Shown: positions 16,253 through 24,175, counted from the first letter of the stretch. The stretch: DNA of 64,000 nt from JACCTH01 sp035281645 (GCA_035281645.1 DATEDN010000141.1:1-64000); one strand, 5' to 3'. Notes: a model not told the origin generated them from the sequence alone. Program-made: numbers and translations.

Positions 16253-17515
16253 GTGAGTTCTCCGGCGGTCATTACGCCTCTGCGGCGGCCGGTGGAGGCA
16301 GTGGTGAGGCCACCCGGTTCAAAGAGCCTGACCAACCGGGCGCTGGTCACTGCAGCTCTGGCCCGCGGAGGAGTTAGCCGTCTCATCGGGCCGCTAGAGG
16401 CAGATGACACCCAGGCTATGCGAGTGGGACTCCGGCTTTTCGGAGTATCGATCGATGATGCCGACGATCCCTGGCTGGTGCTCGGTCGGGGCGGAGAGCT
16501 CGAGGCACCGACGGATCCGATCGACGCCATCGAGTCGGGGACCACTGCCCGCTTCTTGGCGGCTTTGGCTTCGCTGGTGACAGGCACGGTCGAGATCATC
16601 GGGCAGGGACGACTTCCTCAGCGCCCATTTCGAGAGCTGGCCAGCGCTCTGTCGTCGCTTGGCATCGAGGTCCAGACTCACAACGGCGGCCTCCCAATGT
16701 CCATTGCCGGCAGGGGTGAACTGCCTGGTGGCAGCGTTGCTGTTGATCCCTCCCGATCCTCACAGTTCGTCACGGCCTTGCTATTGGTGGCGCCCATGGC
16801 CAGCCGACCGCTCCAGATCGAGATGACGGGCCCACCGGTCTCGGCGCCCTATCTCCAGTCGACGGTCGAGGTGATGACTGCCTTCGGGGCGGCAGTAACA
16901 CAAGACGGCCTGGTATTTCGAGTTGCGAACACCGGTTACCGATCGAGCCATTTCGAGATCGAAGCCGATGCCTCTGCGGCCGCTTACCCCCTGGTCGCCG
17001 CCGCCATCACGGGGGGGCGGGTGGCGATCCAAGGGATTCCCCGGGAATCGGTCCAACCCGACCTGGCGTTGGTGGAGGTGCTTGCCGGCATGGGGTGCGA
17101 GGTGCGACAGGGCGAGTTTCGACTCGAGTTGGCCGGTCCAGCGCGATTAGAGCCGGTAGACGTGGAAATGGAGGGGGCGCCAGATGCGACGCTGGCGCTG
17201 GCCGTTGCCTGCCTTTTCGCCACCGGACCAAGCCGGATCCGGCGCGTGGGCAACCTTCGCCTGAAGGAAAGTGATCGTTTGCTGGCCCTGGCGGAGGAGT
17301 TGACTCGGGTTGGGGGCGAAGCTCGGGTGGAAGGCGATGACTTGATCGTCTACCCGGGCAAGCTCCGGGAAGCCAAAGTGGACTCCCACGGTGACCACCG
17401 GATCGCTATGGCTCTGGCGTTGGTCGGACTTCGACAGGCGGGGATCGAGATCGCCGAGCCCGAGGTTGTCCGAAAGACCTGGCCCCGCTACTTCGAGATG
17501 CTGGGCTCGCTGTGA
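16253..17515 (+). CDS. aroA: 3-phosphoshikimate 1-carboxyvinyltransferase (EPSP synthase)
   Basis: The 420-residue protein shows PPGSKSLTNRAL (Lys24), ESGTTARFLAAL, RSSQFVTALLL, the Asp/Glu-containing LKESDRL region and DHRIAMALAL near 380, all EPSP synthase motifs. It performs the sixth shikimate-pathway step. It starts at GTG 16,253 and overlaps cmk by four bases. A neighbouring aroA-cmk pair is common in bacteria. Confidence 0.95.
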   Translation: MSSPAVITPLRRPVEAVVRPPGSKSLTNRALVTAALARGGVSRLIGPLEADDTQAMRVGLRLFGVSIDDADDPWLVLGRGGELEAPTDPIDAIESGTTARFLAALASLVTGTVEIIGQGRLPQRPFRELASALSSLGIEVQTHNGGLPMSIAGRGELPGGSVAVDPSRSSQFVTALLLVAPMASRPLQIEMTGPPVSAPYLQSTVEVMTAFGAAVTQDGLVFRVANTGYRSSHFEIEADASAAAYPLVAAAITGGRVAIQGIPRESVQPDLALVEVLAGMGCEVRQGEFRLELAGPARLEPVDVEMEGAPDATLALAVACLFATGPSRIRRVGNLRLKESDRLLALAEELTRVGGEARVEGDDLIVYPGKLREAKVDSHGDHRIAMALALVGLRQAGIEIAEPEVVRKTWPRYFEMLGSL

Positions 17516-18174
17516 AAGTGGTGGCAGTCGACGGGCCCGGGGGAGCGGGAAAGTCATCGGTCAGCAGGGCGTTGGCGACACGGCTTGGCTGGTCTCATCT
17601 CGATACCGGCGCCTTCTACCGGGCTGCCACCTTGGCTGTCCTCAGGGCCGGGATCGAGCCCGCTGAGGGCAGTGCTGTCGCCGACTTGGTCGAGCCGCTC
17701 AAGTTCCGCCAAGACCGGGGCTCGATGTTCCTCGATGGCGAAGACGTGAGCGACGAGATACGAAGCAGGGAGGTGACGGCCGCGGTGTCTGTGGTATCCG
17801 CCCACCCCGACGTCCGCCGCACCCTGGTGCGCCACCAGCGCCAGTGGGTGGCCGCTCACCCGGGTCCGGTTGTGGTCGAGGGGCGCGACATCGGCTCGGT
17901 GGTCTTTCCCGATGCCGATCTGAAGATTTGGCTGATCGCCAGCGCCGCCGAACGGGCCCGGCGCCGGGCGGCGGAGACCGGGGAATCGGTATCGGCGGTG
18001 GCGGCCGACCTCGCCCGCCGGGATCGGGCCGACTCGAACCGGAAAGCATCGCCGCAAAAGCCCGCCCCCGATGCCATCTGGGTCGATACCACCAACCTCG
18101 CCATCGACTCCGTGGTTGAACGCATCGTGGCGATGATCGAGCAGCCAGACGAGGTTTTTCCCGACCCCAGGTAG
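17512..18174 (+). CDS. cmk: Cytidylate kinase
   Basis: The 220-residue protein starts with the P-loop VDGPGGAGKSSVSRALA, followed by LDTGAFYRAATL, EGRDIGSVVFPDADLKIWL and the lid segment (ERARRRAAE). It phosphorylates CMP/dCMP. The start is GTG 17,512, in a GTGA overlap with aroA. It belongs to the rluB-cmk-der synteny shared with mycobacteria. Confidence 0.95.
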   Translation: MKVVAVDGPGGAGKSSVSRALATRLGWSHLDTGAFYRAATLAVLRAGIEPAEGSAVADLVEPLKFRQDRGSMFLDGEDVSDEIRSREVTAAVSVVSAHPDVRRTLVRHQRQWVAAHPGPVVVEGRDIGSVVFPDADLKIWLIASAAERARRRAAETGESVSAVAADLARRDRADSNRKASPQKPAPDAIWVDTTNLAIDSVVERIVAMIEQPDEVFPDPR

Positions 18175-18185
18175 CGTTCTCACCA

Positions 18186-19232
18186 ATGATCGAACGGGTA
18201 ATCGTGGCCGAGCCGCGGGGCTTCTGCGCCGGGGTGGAGATGGCGATCAAAGCCCTCACCTGGATGGTGCGCCTCTTCGAACCACCGGTGTACTGCTTCC
18301 ACCAGATCGTCCATAACGAGTGGGTGGTGAAAGCGTTCGAACGGGTGGGGGTCGTCTTCGTCGACGACATGAGCCAGGTGCCGAAAGGAGCCCCGGTCAT
18401 GCTCTCGGCGCACGGTTCCGCTCCTGAGGTTATAGCCGCGGCCCGTGATCGGGCCGCGGTGGTGATCGACGCCGTTTGCCCTCTCGTCACCAAGGTCCAT
18501 CACGAGGTAAAGCGAATGGCCTCGAACGGGTTCGAGATCATCTACGTCGGCCACCGGGGCCACGACGAGGCCATCGGCACCCTGGCCGAGGCACCAAGCC
18601 AGATGACACTGATCGAGCCCGATGACGGACTAGAGGCCTTTGCCGGCCGGAAACCGGAGAAGGTGGCCTTGCTCGCCCAGACCACCCTCGGTGCCTACGA
18701 GTGGCGACAGGTGCTGGAGGAAGCGCAGGAGCGGTACCCGGATCTAGTCACCTCACGGAAGAGTGATCTTTGCTATGCCACCACCAATCGCCAGGAGGCG
18801 GTGCAGGCGCTGGCGAGCAAGTGCCAGCTCATCCTGGTGGTGGGTTCGGAGAATTCGTCCAACACCCAGGCCCTCGTGCGGGTGGCGCGGGAAAACGGGG
18901 TGTCGGCACATCGGATCGACTCCGCCGCCGACATCGCCGCGGCGTGGCTCGAGGAGGTCGAGGTGGTGGGGCTCACCGCCGGGGCCTCGGCGCCCGACCA
19001 CCTGGTGACCGATGTGATCGATCGCCTGGCTCCCATCCACGGCTTCGAGCTGCTCACTGTCACCGATGAAGAGGAATACTTTCCCCTCCCGCCCCAGCTC
19101 CGATCGTTTGTGACGACGTTGCAAAAGCTGGTCGAGGGCGGTTTTGCAGCTCGGGGAGCAGGGGAGGGGCCGCTCGAGCGGGACCGCGAGTGGACCGCCA
19201 CCGAAGCCCTCAGCCTGATCGCCGGCCCGTGA
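18186..19232 (+). CDS. ispH: 4-hydroxy-3-methylbut-2-enyl diphosphate reductase
   Basis: The 348-residue protein has the three [4Fe-4S] cysteines: Cys14 (PRGFCAGV), Cys98 (DAVCPLV) and Cys196 (SDLCYATTNRQ). It also has the active-site Glu128 in GHRGHDEAIG and the His residues of HNEWVV and SAHGSAP. It makes IPP and DMAPP in the MEP pathway. Its stop overlaps the GTG of der. The order cmk-ispH-der is not that of mycobacteria. Confidence 0.96.
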   Translation: MIERVIVAEPRGFCAGVEMAIKALTWMVRLFEPPVYCFHQIVHNEWVVKAFERVGVVFVDDMSQVPKGAPVMLSAHGSAPEVIAAARDRAAVVIDAVCPLVTKVHHEVKRMASNGFEIIYVGHRGHDEAIGTLAEAPSQMTLIEPDDGLEAFAGRKPEKVALLAQTTLGAYEWRQVLEEAQERYPDLVTSRKSDLCYATTNRQEAVQALASKCQLILVVGSENSSNTQALVRVARENGVSAHRIDSAADIAAAWLEEVEVVGLTAGASAPDHLVTDVIDRLAPIHGFELLTVTDEEEYFPLPPQLRSFVTTLQKLVEGGFAARGAGEGPLERDREWTATEALSLIAGP

Positions 19233-20539
19233 GCACCCTGCCGATCGTGGCGGTGGTGGGCCGACCAAATGTCGGCAAGTCGAGCCTCGTCAACCGGATC
19301 GTCGGAGGTCGATCGGCGGTCGTGGAGGAGATGCCGGGAGTGACCCGCGATCGGCGCAATTTCGAGGCCGACTGGGCGGGTCGTTCCTTTATCTTGATCG
19401 ACACCGGCGGCTGGGAGCGAGACCCGGAGTCTGGGATCTCGGAATCGATCAAGGAACAGGCCGAGTTGGCGCTGGTCGGAGCCGATGTGGTGCTTTTCGT
19501 GGTCGATGCCCGGGTGGGTTCGACCCCCGACGACGAGGCCGTGGTGCGGCTCCTGCGGCGGACAAAAGTGCCGGTGGTCCTGGTGGCCAACAAGATCGAC
19601 GATGCCGCCCATGAATCGGCCTTGGCTGACCTCTGGTCGCTCGGGCTAGGTGAGCCCTACGGCGTCTCCGCTTTGCACGGTCGAGGTGTGGGTGAGTTGC
19701 TCGACCGTTTGGTAGGCCTTCTTCCTCCGACTACGCAGGAACACGACGGCGGAGGATTGCCGCGGCTGGCACTGATTGGACGGCCGAACGTGGGCAAGTC
19801 GACCTTGCTCAACCGGTTGCTCGGGGAGGAGCGGGTCATCGTCTCCCCGACTCCGGGCACCACTCGTGACCCCATAGATGTCGAAGCCAAGATCGACGGC
19901 CGCCCTTACATCCTGGTCGACACTGCCGGTATTCGCCGACGCCCCCAGATCAGCGAGTCGGCCGACTTCTTCGCGGTCGAGCGCGCCCGTCGGGTGCTGG
20001 GGGAGTCCGATGCCGCCGTAGTACTGATCGACGGGATCGAAGGCGTCACCGCCGCCGATCAGCGGATCATCGACGAAGCGATCGAGGCCGGGGTTTCCCT
20101 GGTAATCCTTCTCAACAAGTGGGACCGGGCGCAGAGCTCTGAGCAGCGGGAGGATGCCACACGCAGTGTCGAGGGCAAGCTCGGTTTCGTTTCCTGGGCC
20201 CCGATCATGAGAGGTTCGGCGCTCACCGGAGCCCGCCTCGGACGCCTGGGTCCCATGATCGAGCAAGGACTGGAGGCCCGGATGCGGAGGATCGGCACCG
20301 GAGAGCTCAATCGGTTGATTTCTCGATGGACCGCGGCTCACCCGCCTCCCGTGCGAAAGGGCCGTCGACCCCGGATCCAGTATGCGGTGCAGGCGGGGGT
20401 GGCCCCGCCGACGTTCGTGCTCTTCGTGGCCGGCGGTGAGCTTGGTAACGACTATCTGCGCTTTCTCGAAAATCGACTTCGCGAGGAAGTGGACTTCGCA
20501 GGCACGCCAATCCGCATCGTGACCAGGACGGGCAAGTGA
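19229..20539 (+). CDS. der: Ribosome-assembly GTPase Der (EngA)
   Basis: The 436-residue protein has two tandem G domains, each with GRPNVGKS, a DTGG/DTAG switch (LIDTGGWE, VDTAGIRR) and N/TKxD (NKID, NKWD), and a KH-like C-terminal domain. That is the Der/EngA architecture needed for 50S assembly. I use GTG 19,229, which overlaps the ispH stop. Its stop overlaps the GTG of the next small gene. Confidence 0.95.
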   Translation: MSTLPIVAVVGRPNVGKSSLVNRIVGGRSAVVEEMPGVTRDRRNFEADWAGRSFILIDTGGWERDPESGISESIKEQAELALVGADVVLFVVDARVGSTPDDEAVVRLLRRTKVPVVLVANKIDDAAHESALADLWSLGLGEPYGVSALHGRGVGELLDRLVGLLPPTTQEHDGGGLPRLALIGRPNVGKSTLLNRLLGEERVIVSPTPGTTRDPIDVEAKIDGRPYILVDTAGIRRRPQISESADFFAVERARRVLGESDAAVVLIDGIEGVTAADQRIIDEAIEAGVSLVILLNKWDRAQSSEQREDATRSVEGKLGFVSWAPIMRGSALTGARLGRLGPMIEQGLEARMRRIGTGELNRLISRWTAAHPPPVRKGRRPRIQYAVQAGVAPPTFVLFVAGGELGNDYLRFLENRLREEVDFAGTPIRIVTRTGK

Positions 20540-20685
20540 ACGAGTCCCCTTATCTTCCCGAGCAGGATTCAGAGACGCCCCAGCCCAGCCCTTGGGGCTT
20601 TCGGATCTTCGTCGTCCTCGCCGCGATATACCTGCTCTACCGGCTCGGCCAGGGAATCGGCTGGCTGGTGGGGCACCTGACCTAA
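20536..20685 (+). CDS. Small single-pass membrane protein downstream of der (49 residues)
   Basis: GTG 20,536 overlaps the der stop (GTGA) and opens a 49-codon frame ending TAA 20,683-20,685. The N-terminal half is polar and proline-rich (NESPYLPEQDSETPQPSPWG), followed by one hydrophobic helix (FRIFVVLAAIYLLY) and a short glycine-rich tail. I do not recognise a family. The coupling to der supports it as a gene. Confidence 0.6.
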   Translation: MNESPYLPEQDSETPQPSPWGFRIFVVLAAIYLLYRLGQGIGWLVGHLT

Positions 20686-20686
20686 C

Positions 20687-20770
20687 CCGGGTACCATGTG
20701 CCCGAACGAAACCTAAGGCTCGGCGCTGCGGATTCCGCATGTTTCTTGCATTAGGTTTCGGTGACCCGGG
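20687..20770. repeat. Nested inverted repeats between the der operon and tRNA-Pro
   Basis: An outer imperfect pair (CCCGGGTACC near 20,687 and GGTGACCCGGG ending 20,770), an inner perfect pair (CGAAACCTAA 20,707-20,716 and TTAGGTTTCG 20,751-20,760) and a central hairpin (TGCGGA/TCCGCA, 20,727-20,739) share one axis. This could be a terminator for the der operon or processing structure ahead of the tRNA. The outer right arm runs into the tRNA acceptor stem. Confidence 0.5.
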
Positions 20771-20841
20771 CTGTGGCGCAGCTTGGTTAGCGCGCTTGAC
20801 TGGGGGTCAAGAGGTCGGGAGTTCAAATCTCCCCAGCCCGA
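20767..20841 (+). tRNA. tRNA-Pro (anticodon GGG)
   Basis: The 75-base cloverleaf is complete. The acceptor stem CGGGCTG pairs with CAGCCCG, the D arm is GCGC-AGCTTGGTTA-GCGC, and the anticodon stem CTTGA/TCAAG encloses loop CTGGGGG with anticodon GGG. The T arm is GGGAG-TTCAAAT-CTCCC and the discriminator base is A. CCA is not encoded. Its 3' half is duplicated at 29,058-29,096, marking it as an integration target. Confidence 0.93.
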
Positions 20842-20842
20842 C
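20804..20842 (+). other. attL: 3' part of tRNA-Pro, left end of an integrated element
   Basis: These 39 bases, from the anticodon loop to one base past the tRNA, recur at 29,058-29,096 with a single A/G difference (20,826 against 29,080). Tyrosine-integrase elements commonly use tRNA 3' ends as attachment sites and restore the gene on insertion. Here the intact gene lies on the left. Confidence 0.75.
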
Positions 20843-20859
20843 TGGGTTTTTCGGCTACG

Positions 20860-20878
20860 TGTGCAACATCTGTGCAAC
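20860..20878 (+). repeat. Two direct repeats next to attL (possible integrase arm sites)
   Basis: TGTGCAAC occurs at 20,860-20,867 and 20,871-20,878, 11 bases apart and 18 bases inside the putative attL. Short direct repeats at this place are typical of integrase arm-type sites. A hairpin TCGCTATT/AATAGCGA follows at about 20,887-20,914. From there to 21,027 I see no gene. Confidence 0.3.
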
Positions 20879-21027
20879 GTTTTTCGGTCGCTATTCGGCT
20901 GAATCTGCCAATAGCGATTATCGCCTTAACGCGAAATAGGCGCCGGCGTTGGCGTCTGCAGAGGTGTCACCCAACCGCTGAATTGGCTCACAGCAAGCCG
21001 TTGCGGAAGTTCATCGGTGTCTGGTAG

Positions 21028-21156
21028 ATGGAGGGCGCCGCATCCGATTGGAAGGACGTTCCCGACAGCATGCTCGGCAAGGCGCTCGATCAAGCCGCCG
21101 ACATGATCCGGCCCTACCTTGGCGCGGATATCACGCGCGGCCGCGTCATCGACTGA
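21028..21156 (+). CDS. Hypothetical 42-residue ORF, possibly a gene remnant
   Basis: ATG 21,028 opens a frame ending TGA 21,154-21,156 with an ordinary protein-like composition (DVPDSMLGKALDQAADMIRP). A stop lies directly before the ATG, and no good Shine-Dalgarno is seen, so it may be the tail of a decayed gene. It is followed by a strong hairpin at 21,175-21,202. The family is unknown. Confidence 0.3.
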   Translation: MEGAASDWKDVPDSMLGKALDQAADMIRPYLGADITRGRVID

Positions 21157-21174
21157 AAACCCCCTAGCTACGAT

Positions 21175-21202
21175 TTAAGGCCCGGGAAGCCCCGGGCCTT
21201 AA
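21175..21202. terminator. Strong hairpin, probable bidirectional terminator
   Basis: TTAAGGCCCGGG (21,175-21,186) and CCCGGGCCTTAA (21,191-21,202) pair perfectly around AAGC. The A/T-rich base of the stem is palindromic, but a true T-run is missing. It separates the small ORF at 21,028 from the convergent membrane protein gene. Confidence 0.55.
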
Positions 21203-21245
21203 TCGCTCTCCAGACAAGTTCAGAATATATCAGGGACTCTCAGGC

Positions 21246-21479
21246 TTATTCCGGAGAAGCAGAGTCCCCTTTGCGCAGTCGGTCGATCGCGAGCAGAAGG
21301 AGAGCCGTGATTGCAATGGCCGAGATCAGAAAGATTCCGACGCCGACGGCAAAAAGCCAGAGGAGGTCCGACACCTCGCCATAGATGTCGAACAGCGCGA
21401 GGTCAACGAGCAAAGCCGACAGGGTTGCCAGGGCGATAGTTCGGAGTTGACGCTGGCGCGGGGACCATTCGGGAGGCAT
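21246..21479 (-). CDS. Small two-helix membrane protein
   Basis: From ATG 21,479 the 77-residue product has two hydrophobic helices (LATLSALLVDLALF and LLWLFAVGVGIFLISAIAI) and a short basic/acidic tail. The frame is open to an ATG at 21,686, which would add 69 arginine- and proline-rich residues and run into the promoter region of the divergent gene; I think the short form is more likely. No family is recognised. Confidence 0.45.
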   Translation of the reverse strand: MPPEWSPRQRQLRTIALATLSALLVDLALFDIYGEVSDLLWLFAVGVGIFLISAIAITALLLLAIDRLRKGDSASPE

Positions 21480-21735
21480 CAGAAAAGGATCGTCTGGTCG
21501 GCGAAATCGCCCAGGACCATTTGCGATCCGTCTTGATGGACTAGCAAGGGCCGGCGAACCCGTCTGGGTGGGGAATCGTTCGATGTATCGGCCCACCGGC
21601 CCTCTCACACTGTAAATGCGAACTCCATGAACAAACTCCGGGCCGAAGGTTGCGGGGGGCGCCAGCGGACGTCTTTCGTGAGCCAAAGAGTCTGGGTCAC
21701 AGCTATTCTTTCGTTAGGAGCTGGGAGGAGTTCAT

Positions 21736-22095
21736 ATGCGACGAACTGTCGTCTTCGCTTTTCTGTTGGCCCTCTGTTTTCTGTTGGCGCTTCCGGCCTA
21801 CGCGGGGGTTGGAAACAACCCCAACACCGCGCCGATCGACCCTGCATGTGAGGACGGGTTGGATCTGCCGGCGGTCATTCCCACCGGTCAGGCCGGCCAT
21901 CTGCCAAGTGGCCAACTGGCGGGGGTAGCTACCTCGATCTTCGTTTTGGACGGACCGGACGGAAATGTTCTATTTCCGGTCTTCGATCGACCGGGCGCCG
22001 GCATCGACAGTCTCACGACATGGTGTTGGTGGTTTGATCCCTTTGAGGGTGCCTGGGTGGGTGGCGACATCCTTGTCCATCCCAGCTTTGGGTGA
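21736..22095 (+). CDS. Small secreted protein of unknown function
   Basis: ATG 21,736 is preceded by GGGAGGAG at about 7 bases. The 119-residue product has a clear signal peptide (MRRTVVFAFLLALCFLLALP, cleavage likely after AYA). The mature part is rich in Gly, Pro and Asp, with two cysteines (DPACEDG and WCWWFDP). No known domain is recognised. It is the first well-supported gene of the island. Confidence 0.65.
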   Translation: MRRTVVFAFLLALCFLLALPAYAGVGNNPNTAPIDPACEDGLDLPAVIPTGQAGHLPSGQLAGVATSIFVLDGPDGNVLFPVFDRPGAGIDSLTTWCWWFDPFEGAWVGGDILVHPSFG

Positions 22096-22131
22096 CTCGA
22101 CTAACGCCTTCGACTCAGCGCTGCCGATAGC

Positions 22132-22183
22132 AAAAAACCCCGCTCACGAGAATGTGAGCCAGCAGACGAGCCGGGCTTTTCTT
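22132..22183. terminator. Imperfect hairpin with A-run and T-run, probable bidirectional terminator
   Basis: AAAAAACCCCGCTC on the left and GAGCCGGGCTTTTC on the right pair imperfectly, with an internal GCTCAC/GTGAGC hairpin between. The T-run after the right arm and A-run before the left arm fit an intrinsic terminator for the secreted-protein gene. The sequence from here to 22,348 holds nothing else that I can name. Confidence 0.5.
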
Positions 22184-22348
22184 GGTGAGCCTGCCCACCC
22201 TGCCCAGAAGTGGGGGAACTTGGAGGCAAGGAATGTCGGCCCACTCGCTCCGGGCGCAGGTTATCGGTCGCCCACCTAATCTGCGCAGATCGCAAGAAAT
22301 GCCGGGCCGGACGCGTCAACGCGGGCTTCAAACGTTCTTGCGATAGCG

Positions 22349-22795
22349 TTGTCGGTTCTGGTTGTAGGCCTCGGCGCTTGCGGAGATGTAAGCCAGAGTT
22401 CGGCGAACTCCGAAACAGACACGCCTGTCTCTTCGTCGGGCAAAGAGAGAGGTGAAGAGATCCTCATCAAGACCCGCTTGACGATACCCACGGGCGAAGT
22501 ACTCGATGGATCGGTCGTAGGTGATTCTCCCTTTTGCGTGGGCGGGAGTTTCATTGACGAGCATGGGAGTCCCGAGGTTGGCACTGTTCACAGAACATTC
22601 CATTGTCCCGAGGGAGAACTTGAGATCGGCTTTAGCCCGCAGGGCGGTGGCCAGGTCCAGACGGTTTCCTGGAAAGTGGTCGGCGGCAACGGGGCCTTCG
22701 AAGGGATGACCGGCCAGGGTTCGCTGACAGCCTCTTTCGAAGATGAAGGCTCCCCTGAGGGTGAGGAGACCATTACTGGGACTGTGGCGAGTTAG
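22349..22795 (+). CDS. Lipoprotein with an allene-oxide-cyclase-like barrel motif
   Basis: The hydrophobic stretch LSVLVVGLGACGD carries a lipobox (LGAC/G) at Cys11. The body has FCVGGSFID, VHRTFHCPEG and WKVVGGNGAFEGMTGQGSL, which resembles the small bacterial barrel proteins related to allene oxide cyclase and dirigent domains. Two cysteines may pair. The start is unclear: TTG 22,349 leaves a signal peptide without positive charge, and upstream residues (ASTRASNVLAIA) have no standard start before a stop at 22,277. The 5' end may be damaged. Confidence 0.5.
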   Translation: MSVLVVGLGACGDVSQSSANSETDTPVSSSGKERGEEILIKTRLTIPTGEVLDGSVVGDSPFCVGGSFIDEHGSPEVGTVHRTFHCPEGELEIGFSPQGGGQVQTVSWKVVGGNGAFEGMTGQGSLTASFEDEGSPEGEETITGTVAS

Positions 22796-23143
22796 CAGTC
22801 CAAGTTTCGGTGTTTCGGGAATGAGCCTGTCGCCCACCGGGGACTTGGTATTTGCCTCGGGGAAGTGTGGGCGAGGCGATCCTGATCGCCCTCGGCTAAC
22901 GAGAGGGGCCCATTAGTCCGAGGACCAGAGAAACCGAAGGACCCAAGGAGATCCGGTTCAAACGCCGACCGGTGCTTGCACCAAAGAAAGAGGAGCCAGG
23001 AGACCGGACGTTCAATGGTGAATCGAACTACCTCGCCACAGTCGGTGGGGACCGAGAGGCGAAGCGCCAGCCCGCTGGCCCGGAGCAGAGGTTATCGGCT
23101 TGACAGCGTGGGCGCGGTCCGGAATCCGCCCCTTAAAGGATCG
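22796..23143. other. Intergenic stretch without a recognisable gene
   Basis: Short open frames here have no homology or Shine-Dalgarno that I can support. The segment contains a hairpin GGCGATC/GATCGCC near 22,873-22,889 between the lipoprotein gene and the convergent metal-binding lipoprotein gene. Confidence 0.4.
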
Positions 23144-24040
23144 TCAGCCAAGGCCGTCGGCAATTGCCTTGGCGTTGTATCGAAGCAAGCCGAGGTATGA
23201 GTCTGTCTCGGACCCCGGCTCGCCGAGGGCATCGCTGATCAGCCTGACGATCGAAACAGGTCGGCCCACCTCGGCCGCGAGCGTCTTCGCGTACTCGTCC
23301 GAAGCAATGTTCTCGACAAAGATCGCTGGGACTTGCCTTTGGCGTACGACCCGGACCAGTTTTGCAAAGTCCGACGATGACGGTGCTGACAAATCGGCAG
23401 AACCAGGGACAATCACCCCGATTATTTCAAAGCCGTACCGGGCGGCAAAGTATCTAAAGGCGTCGTGGTTAGTTACGAGCAATCTGTCGGCGGGCGGGAT
23501 GGCGCTCAAAATGGACACCACCTCGCGATTTACGGCCTCGATCCGACTCTGGTAGGAAGCTGCCATGTCGGCAGGACCTGCAGGGCCCTTTTCAGAGAGC
23601 TGAGCCGAGACAACGTCAACGGCGGCGATCATCCGAATCGGGTCCTGCCAGAAATGGGGGTCAAGATCAAGGGGATCTACATGTTCGGCGACCCTGAGGA
23701 CGGACACCCCGTCTCCTTCCACCGATAAGAGGACGTCGTTCAAGCCTTCCTCGAGCCCCAACCCATTGGCCACCACCAGATCGGCGGCAGACATCCGGGC
23801 GACGACTTGTGACGACGGGACGAAATCGTGAGGGTCGACACCATTTGGAATCAGTACCTCTACCTCCGCGGCATCGCCGACAACGTTGTGAACAACGTCA
23901 CCGAGGATGCTCGTGGTGACGACCAGACGCAGCTTCGGGGTCCGCTGATCTGCGCCGGCCTTGCTGCAAGCTGCGCTCATCAAAAGGGAGAGCAGGAGAA
24001 TTCCCACTTTCCGGACGATTATGAGAATCATTCTCAGCAC
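23144..24040 (-). CDS. Zinc/manganese ABC transporter substrate-binding lipoprotein (ZnuA/TroA family)
   Basis: The 298-residue protein has a lipoprotein signal (MSAAC at Cys25) and the cluster A-I ligand set: His71 (DPHDFVP), His129 (DLDPHFWQDP), His192 (TNHDAFRYF) and Asp270 (LISDALG). The His-rich loop of many ZnuA proteins is absent. The start is GTG 24,040, possibly leaderless because a -10-like TATAAG lies just upstream; ATG 24,031 is the alternative. No ATPase or permease gene is adjacent, so the lipoprotein is an orphan here. A Fur/Zur-like palindrome overlaps the start. Confidence 0.85.
   Translation of the reverse strand: MLRMILIIVRKVGILLLSLLMSAACSKAGADQRTPKLRLVVTTSILGDVVHNVVGDAAEVEVLIPNGVDPHDFVPSSQVVARMSAADLVVANGLGLEEGLNDVLLSVEGDGVSVLRVAEHVDPLDLDPHFWQDPIRMIAAVDVVSAQLSEKGPAGPADMAASYQSRIEAVNREVVSILSAIPPADRLLVTNHDAFRYFAARYGFEIIGVIVPGSADLSAPSSSDFAKLVRVVRQRQVPAIFVENIASDEYAKTLAAEVGRPVSIVRLISDALGEPGSETDSYLGLLRYNAKAIADGLG
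24022..24036. promoter_or_regulatory. Fur/Zur-type operator palindrome
   Basis: TGAGAATCATTCTCA is a perfect 7-1-7 palindrome and fits the general Fur-superfamily 7-1-7 pattern (Zur boxes resemble TGAAAAT-N-ATTTTCA). It lies at the very start of the metal-binding lipoprotein gene, directly downstream of its -10 element, where a bound repressor would block transcription. It might also affect the divergent YibE/F gene. Confidence 0.65.
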
Positions 24041-24048
24041 GCGAGCAT

Positions 24049-24076
24049 CTTATACCGCTCTGACTCTCGGCCTGAA
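24049..24076 (-). promoter_or_regulatory. Sigma70-like promoter of the metal-binding lipoprotein gene
   Basis: On the minus strand TTCAGG (24,076-24,071), a 16-base spacer and TATAAG (24,054-24,049) precede the GTG at 24,040 by 8 bases. That spacing implies a leaderless or nearly leaderless transcript with the operator at about +5 to +19. Confidence 0.45.
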
Positions 24077-24175
24077 AGCCCTGCGATCTCCAGGGCACTC
24101 CTGTACCTGCGGCAAACGGCGAGTGGTTTTAGAAGAGGCAGAGTTTCGGAGCACACAAGAAATAGGCTCGGGGTC

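Noticed and set aside
21480..21686. N-terminal extension of the small membrane protein to ATG 21,686
   Set aside because: The extra 69 residues are Arg/Pro-rich and would occupy the promoter region of the divergent gene at 21,736.
22976..23200. 74-codon plus-strand frame overlapping the metal-binding lipoprotein gene
   Set aside because: Arginine/serine-rich, no domain, and its end overlaps a well-supported gene on the other strand.
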